A stretch of 12,695 nucleotides of DNA from Chloroflexota bacterium. Lineage in GTDB: Bacteria > Chloroflexota > UBA6077 > CF-72. The position numbers were made by a program, and so were the translations under genes. Below the pieces are notes generated by a model that was not told where the DNA came from, did no database searches, and saw only the letters and a list, made by a program, of their open reading frames with translations. The DNA is taken from contig JAFAPL010000235.1 in the NCBI GenBank assembly GCA_019247135.1, positions 1-12,695 of the forward strand, given 5' to 3'. Positions 1 through 6,483 of the stretch are shown piece by piece (the stretch's first letter is position 1; each line of letters opens with the position of its first letter).

Positions 1-1
1 C

Positions 2-1081
2 TATCGCTACAGGTTGGAGGGCATCGACCGCGACTGGACGGAGGTGGACAGCACGCATCGACTGGTGACCTACACCAACCTGCAGCCAGGAAGTTATGTC
101 TTTCGCGTCACCGGCTCCAACAGTGATGGTGTTTGGAACCAGGCCGGACGCGCCCTCGTTCTGATCATCGATCCCCCATGGTGGGCGACCTGGTGGTTCC
201 GGGCGCTTGTGCTCGCGCTTGTATGCGGCTGCATCGGAGGGGCGTATCTCCTCCGCGTGAGAGGCCTCCAGGTGGATCAGCGCCGGCTGGCGGGGATGGT
301 TGCGGAACGCACCCACGCGCTCGAATTAGCGGTCGCCGAACGTCAGTCCGCGCTGGAGGCGCGCGACGTTTTTGTGAGTACCCTGGCGCATGATCTCAAG
401 GCGCCACTGGTCAGTCTGGCCTGGCATGTCCAGTTGCTGCGGGACGCAGAATCTGATCCGACATCCATGCAGCAAGAGATCGAAGCCGTGTCGGAGAGCA
501 CCGATGAGGCGGTGAGCGCCATCGATGAGCTCCGCGACCTGACGCGCCTGGCGTCTGGAGCTCGGCTCGAGCTGCACCGCGTACCGCTAGATCTGGTAGA
601 GCTCGTGCGCCAGGTCATGAGCTCCAGCACCGCGACCTCGCGTCACCGGCTGCAACTCGAGAGCTCGTCCACGGACTTATGGCTTGCGGCGGATTCAGCG
701 CGCTTGCGGAGAGTTTTCAAAAATCTCCTGGACAATGCCGTCAAGTACAGTCCAGAAGGCGGTGTGATCACGGTCCGCATTGACACCGAGACAGTGGACG
801 AATCCACGCTGGGTGTCATCCGCATACAGGACCAGGGTGTCGGCATATCCGAGAGTGATCTGTCACACGTATTCGAGCGGTTCCATCGCGGGACCAATGC
901 CGGCCTTGCGCCTGGCGAAGGCATCGGCCTCGCCAGCGTTCGCGAGCTGGTGGACTTGCACGGCGGCATTGTCGAGGCGATCAGCCACGTTGGCGTGGGC
1001 AGTACGTTCGTGATGCGTTTGCCGCTGCAATCCTGCCTCAGGCGAGAAACCGATAAAGAAGCTCGCCAGCCATCCCGCTGA
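2..1081 (+). CDS. Membrane sensor histidine kinase, Y_Y_Y-type (3' part)
   Basis: This is the C-terminal part of a two-component sensor kinase; the reading frame is open to the left edge, so the 5' end is missing. The visible protein starts inside a Y_Y_Y domain (YRYRLEGIDRDW, then NLQPGSYVFRV), which usually follows a periplasmic beta-propeller in this kinase class. A transmembrane helix follows (about residues 62-84 of the visible protein) and then a short coiled linker. The dimerisation/phosphoacceptor domain has the H-box STLAHDLKAP, with the His codon at 389-391. The ATPase domain shows the N-box (FKNLLDNAVKYSPEGG), G1 (DQGVGIS), F-box (FERFHRG), G2 (GEGIGLASVRELVDLHGG) and G3 (GVGSTFVMRLP). 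All catalytic boxes are intact. The protein ends soon after G3, so no receiver or DNA-binding domain is fused. Known for the family: it autophosphorylates on His and passes phosphate to a response regulator. The signal and partner are not visible. Its tail overlaps the convergent acyltransferase gene. Confidence 0.93.
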   Translation, partial: YRYRLEGIDRDWTEVDSTHRLVTYTNLQPGSYVFRVTGSNSDGVWNQAGRALVLIIDPPWWATWWFRALVLALVCGCIGGAYLLRVRGLQVDQRRLAGMVAERTHALELAVAERQSALEARDVFVSTLAHDLKAPLVSLAWHVQLLRDAESDPTSMQQEIEAVSESTDEAVSAIDELRDLTRLASGARLELHRVPLDLVELVRQVMSSSTATSRHRLQLESSSTDLWLAADSARLRRVFKNLLDNAVKYSPEGGVITVRIDTETVDESTLGVIRIQDQGVGISESDLSHVFERFHRGTNAGLAPGEGIGLASVRELVDLHGGIVEAISHVGVGSTFVMRLPLQSCLRRETDKEARQPSR

Positions 1082-2081
1082 CGTTGTCAGGAACGGATGC
1101 AGCCGTGAAGCTGCGCGTGAGCCGCCCCAGAACGGCTCGGGCCGCGTCCTGTTGAGCAACCTCGTCGGAGTCCGGCGAACATTGCAGGAACGAGATAACA
1201 CCCGCCTCGGTGGCAACTTTCATCTTGTACCGAATGAGGCCTTCCTGGTCCCAATCACTGAGGCCAAGGTCCAGACACGCGGCGTTTTTCTGCCTGGCGT
1301 ACTTGATCGACTCCCACATCAGTAGATCATTGGGCCGATGACCCAGATCTTCAGCGATCGATGCATTGAACTTGTAGTACGTAGCATGTTGCCAGTCGAG
1401 CAGCATAACGCCGCCGACGATCCGATCCTGGCATATCGCCAACAACAGTTGGCCATTACCCTTTTGAACGAATTGGCGCCAGATGCTCGCGAAGAACGCA
1501 TAGGGCTGTGCGAGTAGACCATATTTGTATTTACGGAGCTTTACGTGCATGGTGTGAAAAATACGCAGCTCGTCCTCTCCGCTGGCGGGCCGCACCATCA
1601 CTCCACAGCGCTGCGCCTTGCGGATCGCTCGCTTGCTCGACTCGTGCAGAGCGCGCCAGAGTGTCTGGAGCTCCGGTCGCACGTCGACCGCGTGCCAGCG
1701 TGCCACCTTCATCACGGGGAAGCGCGGGTCAGCTAGTGGCAGTCGATTGTGGAGGCAGCGGACGGTTACTGGACAGCTCTCTGCGACCATGGCGTCGGAC
1801 AACCGCTGCCAATCGGCCGGGTCAGTGACGATCGGGTCGCAGTAATCCGAGAAGGGCAGACTGACAATCCGCTCGCCGATCGCGTCTGAGATTCGACTGA
1901 ACGGAACCCCCGCCCTCGGCTGTCCGCAATCGTCGAGCTTGATGAATGCACGTAGCTCCAGGCCATATGTTTCGGCCAATACCGCGAGCCACGCCGGCGA
2001 ACTGAACACGCAGCTCGGTCGGGAACTGCTGAGTTGGCCCCATCGCGGATCGATCAGTGGATCGACACAGACGATGCTCAC
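1038..2081 (-). CDS. GNAT/FemAB-like acyltransferase (peptidoglycan-bridge enzyme fold)
   Basis: The 347-residue product belongs to the GNAT superfamily branch related to FemAB/FemX aminoacyltransferases (Acetyltransf_6 type). The N-terminal half has the signatures VFSSPAWLAVLAETYG (about 25-40) and LPFSDYCDPIV (75-85). A basic SSKRAIRKAQRCGV segment (148-161) precedes the second GNAT half, with QLLLAICQDRIVGGVMLLDW (211-230), GHRPNDLLMWESIKYA (247-262) and LGLSDWDQEGLIRYKMKVATE. Relatives move amino acids or acyl groups from a carrier to a cell-envelope acceptor; the substrate here is unknown. I chose the GTG at 2081 because it overlaps the TGA of the ATP-grasp gene as GTGA. The frame is open to 2402, but that extension lies inside the ATP-grasp gene and has arginine-rich shadow composition. 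No clear Shine-Dalgarno is seen, which fits translational coupling. Similar FemAB-like proteins occur in exosortase (XrtA) polysaccharide clusters, but no exosortase is visible. It is the last gene of the operon. Confidence 0.88.
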   Translation of the reverse strand: MSIVCVDPLIDPRWGQLSSSRPSCVFSSPAWLAVLAETYGLELRAFIKLDDCGQPRAGVPFSRISDAIGERIVSLPFSDYCDPIVTDPADWQRLSDAMVAESCPVTVRCLHNRLPLADPRFPVMKVARWHAVDVRPELQTLWRALHESSKRAIRKAQRCGVMVRPASGEDELRIFHTMHVKLRKYKYGLLAQPYAFFASIWRQFVQKGNGQLLLAICQDRIVGGVMLLDWQHATYYKFNASIAEDLGHRPNDLLMWESIKYARQKNAACLDLGLSDWDQEGLIRYKMKVATEAGVISFLQCSPDSDEVAQQDAARAVLGRLTRSFTAASVPDNVSGMAGELLYRFLA

Positions 2082-3283
2082 GGCTGCGATATCCCGAGCG
2101 AGCGGCGCCGCCAGCCGAGATATGCGAGTAGCGGTAAGTCCAGCATGGCTGGAAGCGGGTCGTCTTTCGCGAAAATCGCGAACTCCAGCGGGCCACGCAG
2201 TGAAGCCAGGTACGCACTCGGCGACAGCACGCCGCGTCTGAGTCCTTGCATCAGTGCGGGGAGATCTGTCCTGAGATGCAGCCAACGCAGGCCTGGACGG
2301 GCGCTGCTCACGATGTGGTTCATTGACATGCCGCACGCGAGTCGCCACAGCAGGTACGGGAAGTCGAGGCCTGCGAGGCGCCCAAGCGTGTGCCAGCCCC
2401 ACACGCGGGGGTTGAGCTCCAGGAGCTTGCAGCGTCCATCGCGGCGGTCCAGCTTGAACTCGACTTCGATCAGGCCGGTGTAGCGCAGGGCGCGCAGAAT
2501 GCGAATCGCCGTTTGCTCAACCTCCGGCTGCCGAATGGTTTCGACAAACGAGCTCGAGCGCCCGAAATCGATCGGGTACTGTCGAGCGCGCCTGGCGGTC
2601 AAACACGCCAGTGGCTCACCGTCCCTGCAGAGTCCAGCGAAGGAGAGCTGTTCTTCTCCGCCGCCTGGGATGAGCTCCTGCACGATGATGTCGCCGGGCG
2701 CGGCAAACGCGCAGGCTGCGTCATATCCCGCAAGCAGTGCCTGGCGATCGTCGACCGGCCAGGCCTTGGCACGCGTAAACCGATTCAACTGTGGTTTGAC
2801 GGCAGGCTTCAAAATCGCGGGAAACGGACACTCCAGTTCCACCAGCTCGTTGCGATCCAGAGGGTTATGCGTCCAGGGCTGAGCGATCGCCAGTTCGAGA
2901 GCCAGCTGATGCGTGAGTCGCTTGTCGTAGGCCCAGCGCAACGTCTCCCAGGGTGGCGTGGTTACCCGGAAGTTCTCGGCCAGGCAAGCACGGTGTTGAG
3001 CGAGCAGCGCAGCCGTTTCGTCACCGGTCGGGATGAGTGCCCAGCCGGCGACTCCGTGCCGGCGAGCGAGCTCGAGCAGGAACTCGATCTGCCGAGGCGC
3101 CCCACCCGCCGGCCACGCGTAGTGGCGGCGTGTGTATCGGGACGTCGCCGCCACGTGATGCTCATCCGTCAGGACCCAGACCGGGATGCCGCGACGTCCG
3201 AGGCTGCGCACAACCCCGAGCCCTCGATAGTCGCCGCCAATCACGATCGCACCGATCATCGGAGCACCAGGTCTGCTTGTCAC
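2078..3283 (-). CDS. ATP-grasp ligase (carboxylate-amine ligase-like)
   Basis: The 401-residue protein has an ATP-grasp fold. An N-terminal Rossmann-like pre-ATP domain (IGAIVIGGDYRGLGVVRSLG, 10-29) is followed by WAYDKRLTHQLALELAI (117-133), which opens the ATP-grasp core. The ATP-binding lysine strand is PAILKPAVKP (155-164), the hinge is IIVQELIPGGGEEQLSF (199-215), and the metal-binding strands are LIEVEFKLDR (271-280) and CKLLELNPRVWG (285-296). The key Lys, Glu and Asn are all present. Family members activate a carboxylate as acyl-phosphate and join it to an amine or thiol; the substrates here cannot be read from sequence. The GTG at 3283 directly abuts the TGA of the flavoprotein gene. 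An alternative ATG at 3259 (residue 9) fits the usual family N-terminus better, so the first eight residues are uncertain. The 3' end overlaps the GNAT/FemAB gene by 4 bp (GTGA), suggesting that the two act together. Confidence 0.9.
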   Translation of the reverse strand: MTSRPGAPMIGAIVIGGDYRGLGVVRSLGRRGIPVWVLTDEHHVAATSRYTRRHYAWPAGGAPRQIEFLLELARRHGVAGWALIPTGDETAALLAQHRACLAENFRVTTPPWETLRWAYDKRLTHQLALELAIAQPWTHNPLDRNELVELECPFPAILKPAVKPQLNRFTRAKAWPVDDRQALLAGYDAACAFAAPGDIIVQELIPGGGEEQLSFAGLCRDGEPLACLTARRARQYPIDFGRSSSFVETIRQPEVEQTAIRILRALRYTGLIEVEFKLDRRDGRCKLLELNPRVWGWHTLGRLAGLDFPYLLWRLACGMSMNHIVSSARPGLRWLHLRTDLPALMQGLRRGVLSPSAYLASLRGPLEFAIFAKDDPLPAMLDLPLLAYLGWRRRSLGISQP

Positions 3284-4507
3284 TCAACTGGACTGGGCAT
3301 GCATCAGCGCCGACCGGTTGACGTGCCCTGTGCGAGAAGGAGCGAGCACCGCGCGCGTGAGTGCTGGCGAGGTGTACCACGTTCCGCACACGAACCGGAC
3401 GATTGGCCCGAAGCTCAACGCGGCCGCTGCGCCGACGAAGTGCAGCCCAGGTACGGAGGATTCGAAGCCGTCAGTCAGCTCGGGATAGCCGCCCCGCGAG
3501 CGGAGCCAGCGTGACAAGTCCGGACTCAAGAATGGGTATTTCGCGACATCGACGCGGTAGCCTGTCGCCAGCATCACGTGGTCGACGCGCCGCGTGCTCC
3601 CATCGTTCAGCGAGACCTCGAGTCGGTCCTCCGCTGGCTGCGCGCGGACGACGTGACGCCCGAGCGTGAAACGCACTCCAGCTGCTCGCGCGATTAGCCA
3701 TCCCGACGCGGCCGGACGGATACACCTGTAGGCGATGCGCGGCTGAAGAGCGGCCGGCATTGATCGGAACAGCTCCGGCAGCGCTACGACCCAGTTCAGC
3801 CCTGGCGGACCCACGTCCGTGGGTGGGTACAGCAACCGATGTAACGGTCCCGGAGTGGCATGTAGCCAGCCGCTACGCCGCAGCCAGCGGATCTGCGGAG
3901 CGCGGCTCACTACCTCGACGTCGGCCCCATTCTCGTGCAGCAAGACGGCGCACTCGACTGCGCTCTGGCCGCCACCAACGACCATGACTTGCTTGCCAGT
4001 GAAGGCTGCCAGGTCATGATGATCTGACGAGTGAGACGCCAGTGCGGCTGGCACTCCGCCGAATTCGACTGGGCGAGTCGGAAACGCAGCCAACCCTGTT
4101 GCGACCACGACGCGTTCGGCGAGTATCGATTCGCCGTCCTCGAGGAGGACGCGGAACCCGTCGGCCGCCGGGTCGACACGAGCGATCATTCGTCGATCCA
4201 CATCGGGCGCGCAGCGGCTTTGGAACCACCGTCCGTAGGCAACGAAGTCGCTCAACCGCACGTGCGCTGGGAGCCGTACAGCCTGCGCCTGCTCGTAAGC
4301 CTCCAGCGTCAGCATGTGTCCTGGATCGGAGATTCGCGACGCCTCCCGAGGCGAGCGGAGCAGCATGCCAGCCGGCATCTGACGTTCCCAGAAATCCATC
4401 GGCCTGCCGAACACGCGCGCCTCCACTCCGGCTGAGCGCAGGTGGGCGGCGGCCGATAATCCATATGGACCCGCGCCGATGATTGCAATTCTCGGCCTCG
4501 CCGCCAT
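3284..4507 (-). CDS. FAD-dependent NAD(P)-binding oxidoreductase, N-hydroxylase/FMO-like
   Basis: The 407-residue flavoprotein has two dinucleotide-binding folds. The FAD site is IAIIGAGPYGLSAAAHL (7-23). VVVATGLAAFP (133-143) is the first ATG motif. The NAD(P)H site is VMVVGGGQSAVECAVLLHENGA (174-195). VDHVMLATGYRVD (308-320) is the ATGY motif, and a C-terminal GLHFVGAAAA (354-363) contacts FAD. This layout matches the lysine/ornithine N-hydroxylase (SidA/IucD/PvdA) and FMO-like group. The canonical FMO fingerprint FxGxxxHxxx(Y/F) is not reproduced; the equivalent stretch reads SHSSDHHDLAAF (158-169). Known for the group: NADPH reduces FAD, which oxygenates a nitrogen, sulfur or carbon substrate. 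The substrate here is unknown, and a plain oxidoreductase role is possible. The ATG has an AGGAG eight bases upstream, within the 18-bp gap after the lyase gene. Its stop abuts the ATP-grasp start. Confidence 0.88.
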   Translation of the reverse strand: MAARPRIAIIGAGPYGLSAAAHLRSAGVEARVFGRPMDFWERQMPAGMLLRSPREASRISDPGHMLTLEAYEQAQAVRLPAHVRLSDFVAYGRWFQSRCAPDVDRRMIARVDPAADGFRVLLEDGESILAERVVVATGLAAFPTRPVEFGGVPAALASHSSDHHDLAAFTGKQVMVVGGGQSAVECAVLLHENGADVEVVSRAPQIRWLRRSGWLHATPGPLHRLLYPPTDVGPPGLNWVVALPELFRSMPAALQPRIAYRCIRPAASGWLIARAAGVRFTLGRHVVRAQPAEDRLEVSLNDGSTRRVDHVMLATGYRVDVAKYPFLSPDLSRWLRSRGGYPELTDGFESSVPGLHFVGAAAALSFGPIVRFVCGTWYTSPALTRAVLAPSRTGHVNRSALMHAQSS

Positions 4508-4515
4508 TTCCGTGA

Positions 4516-4520
4516 CTCCT
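4516..4520 (-). promoter_or_regulatory. Ribosome binding site of the flavoprotein gene
   Basis: Reading the minus strand, AGGAG is followed by TCACGGAA and then ATG (start 4507). The eight-base spacing is ideal. It lies in the only sizeable spacer of the operon (18 bp, 4508-4525), where no promoter or terminator hairpin is evident. Confidence 0.7.
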
Positions 4521-4525
4521 TTGCT

Positions 4526-5284
4526 TTATGGACTCTGCCGCGTATGAGTTATGGCCGCATCGTCGACGTAGATGGTTACTGTGCTCGGCGTGATGTCGTC
4601 CGTATAGCTGTTGACGCTCCAGAACAGGTTGTCCGCGAATGTCGTCTGAACGTTTTGCACGTCCCAGAGTTGCCGGCCATCCTGCCAGACCGTGATCCGT
4701 CCTTCGGAATCAACTGCCCTGACGTAGTACGCCTCCAGGTGCACCCATTTTTTTTCGGGCAGGTCGGCCATGGTCTGCCCGAAGCTGTGCTCGGTTATCG
4801 CGTCCCACAGGTACAGATACATCTGGCCCGAACCGCGATTGCCGACGTTGATGGACCAGGCCGGCTCGCTCTGGCTGGCGCCATCTGGCTCAGACTTGAA
4901 CTGGAAGATGTTCCACCACACCGCGGGACGGTACCGCTGGGGAAAGTAAAACCAGGCGCTGTAGTACGCGTCGGTGCCCCACTCGTCTTCCGTATCCCAT
5001 CGGAAAATCCGTGCCGCTTGTGCGGCGCCGTGTGCACCGCGAATTGTGAGTACAGCGGAATATCGCCCAGTGTGCGCTACATCGGTAGAGGCCGACTCTG
5101 TTCCGGTGCCGGTGTTGAACGGGCCTCCGTGATCGTCCGCGGTCCATTGCGAAAGGTCACCCGTCTCGTGGTCAGCCGACCAGATGACATCAGTGTCGGT
5201 ACCGGACTCCGATTGGGCCAGTGCGACCCCAGCGTACAGGGCCGCCGCGGCAGCAACTGGGAAGACCAGCCATGCGCGCTTCAT
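4526..5284 (-). CDS. Secreted polysaccharide lyase (heparin lyase I-like fold)
   Basis: The 252-residue protein begins with a Sec signal peptide: MKRAW, a hydrophobic Ala-rich core, then GVALA before Gln24, with cleavage likely between residues 23 and 24. It should therefore act in the periplasm or outside the cell. The mature part looks like a single jelly-roll lyase domain. It has IWSADHETGDLSQW (34-47) at the first strand, AYYSAWFYFPQRYRP in the middle, WWNIFQFKSEPDGASQSEPAW, KKWVHLEAYYVRA, a VWQDGRQLW strand and a terminal TIYVDDAAI strand. This layout matches the Polysacc_lyase (heparin lyase I-like) family. Known for lyases: they cleave uronic-acid polymers by beta-elimination. I cannot assign catalytic residues. 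In export loci such enzymes release or trim the nascent polymer. The ATG at 5284 overlaps the TGA of the upstream GT as ATGA. The frame is open to 5656, but that extension is a shadow of the GT gene. An eight-A run occurs in codons for EKK. Confidence 0.82.
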   Translation of the reverse strand: MKRAWLVFPVAAAAALYAGVALAQSESGTDTDVIWSADHETGDLSQWTADDHGGPFNTGTGTESASTDVAHTGRYSAVLTIRGAHGAAQAARIFRWDTEDEWGTDAYYSAWFYFPQRYRPAVWWNIFQFKSEPDGASQSEPAWSINVGNRGSGQMYLYLWDAITEHSFGQTMADLPEKKWVHLEAYYVRAVDSEGRITVWQDGRQLWDVQNVQTTFADNLFWSVNSYTDDITPSTVTIYVDDAAITHTRQSP

Positions 5285-6483
5285 ACGCTGCCCAGACGCC
5301 GATAGACTGACAGGAGGCTTGGAACGGAGTACGACCAGTCCAGGCACTCTGCGACGCGTTGATGTCCATACCTGCCCATCGCGATGCGCTGTTCCGGGTG
5401 ATCCATCAGGTGGGCGAGCGAACGTGCAAATGCGAGCTCGTCGTTCGGAGGCACGTACATCGCCGCCGCCTGTGCGCTGTAGCGATGCTCTGGAAGGTCG
5501 AACGCGACGATCGGCTTCTCGAGCGCCATGTACTCCATCACCTTGATCATGGTCGACCGATCTGTAAACGCGTTCGACGGATCCGGCGCCACGCAGATGT
5601 CGGCCGTGCACAGGTATCGCAAGTAGTCCTCGTCCGAAACCCAACCGGTAAAGCACACGTGCTTTGCCAGGTCGAGCCGTGTTGCAAGACAGCGCAAATA
5701 CGGTTGCGCATCACCAAGACCGCCGATCAGCAGGCAAAAGAAATCAGTCCGACCCAGGTCGTGCACGAGGTGCTTCAGCGCTCGCAAGAGGTAGTCCACT
5801 CCATCCTGCGCACTCATGACTCCGGCAAAAGCGATAATGGTCTTGCCCATTCCCTTCAACTGCCCGTCCGCGCCCCTGGCCTGGAGCAGATCGAGCTCGG
5901 GACCGTTGCGGACCACTGTGATGCGCTCCGCGGGCACTCCGCCGCGCGTCATTTCCACCTGTCTGTAGGATTCGTTAGTTGCGATCACGTGGTCCGCCAG
6001 GCGACACGACAATTGCTCGAGCCAGACCTGCAGTTGAAAAATCAGATGGCGGCCGCCCTTGCCGAAGCGAGCGCGATACATCTCGGGCGCAAGATCGTGG
6101 TGGTCATACACGAATGCTTTCCCGAACGGCTTGTACAGCATGGCAATGAGCACGAATGTGTCTGGCGGATTTGCGGCATGCAGTACGTCGAAGCCGTCGC
6201 GAACCAGCACGAGCAACGAGAAGACAAGCGTGGCGGCCATCGAGTAGGCGTACTCCCAGACGTACCCGATTGCGCCGCTCATCTCTCGAGGTGGCGCGTA
6301 GCGATACACGCGGACGCCGTTGAGCACCTCATACCACGGCTGATGAGGTTTGGCAGGACAGATGACCGATACGGGATAGCCGGCCGCGCGCAACGCGTAC
6401 GCCTCGCGCCGCACCCGCGGATCCTGTGGGAAATGGCTGTTCTCGAGCAGCATCAAGATGCGCTTACCAGCCGATGCCCTCAT
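5281..6483 (-). CDS. GT4 glycosyltransferase (WbuB-like)
   Basis: The 400-residue cytoplasmic or monotopic membrane glycosyltransferase has the GT-B fold. The N-terminal Rossmann domain contains ILMLLENSHFPQDPRVRREA (9-28), the segment GFDVLHAANPPDTF (97-110) and YDHHDLAPEMY (126-136). A hydrophobic patch at about 79-94 could anchor it to the membrane. VIATNESYRQ and VVRNGPELD mark the domain hinge, and the C-terminal donor domain has FAGVMSAQDGVDYLLRAL (219-236). The donor loop is DRSTMIKVMEYMALEKPIVAFDL (308-330), a variant of the GT4 EX7E motif in which the second Glu is present but the first is not; this pattern is typical of the WbuB-like subgroup. Known role: it transfers a sugar from a nucleotide donor to a lipid-linked acceptor; the sugar is unknown. 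The gene starts 20 bp inside the end of the dehydrogenase gene, with GAGGAG three bases before the ATG, and overlaps the lyase by 4 bp. Confidence 0.93.
   Translation of the reverse strand: MRASAGKRILMLLENSHFPQDPRVRREAYALRAAGYPVSVICPAKPHQPWYEVLNGVRVYRYAPPREMSGAIGYVWEYAYSMAATLVFSLLVLVRDGFDVLHAANPPDTFVLIAMLYKPFGKAFVYDHHDLAPEMYRARFGKGGRHLIFQLQVWLEQLSCRLADHVIATNESYRQVEMTRGGVPAERITVVRNGPELDLLQARGADGQLKGMGKTIIAFAGVMSAQDGVDYLLRALKHLVHDLGRTDFFCLLIGGLGDAQPYLRCLATRLDLAKHVCFTGWVSDEDYLRYLCTADICVAPDPSNAFTDRSTMIKVMEYMALEKPIVAFDLPEHRYSAQAAAMYVPPNDELAFARSLAHLMDHPEQRIAMGRYGHQRVAECLDWSYSVPSLLSVYRRLGSV

Noticed and set aside
2082..2402. N-terminal extension of the acyltransferase frame (107 codons)
   Set aside because: It lies inside the ATP-grasp gene, is rich in Arg, Ala and Pro and lacks family similarity; the GTGA overlap gives a better start.
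2390..3514. Plus-strand open frame of 374 codons opposite the ATP-grasp gene
   Set aside because: It lies antisense to two well-supported genes, has no recognisable domain and an arginine-rich composition; long antisense frames are common in GC-rich DNA.
4544..5305. Plus-strand open frame of 253 codons opposite the lyase
   Set aside because: It covers the lyase almost exactly in antisense and has no signal peptide or family signature.
5285..5656. N-terminal extension of the lyase frame (124 codons)
   Set aside because: It lies wholly in the upstream GT gene and would bury the Sec signal peptide in the middle of the protein.
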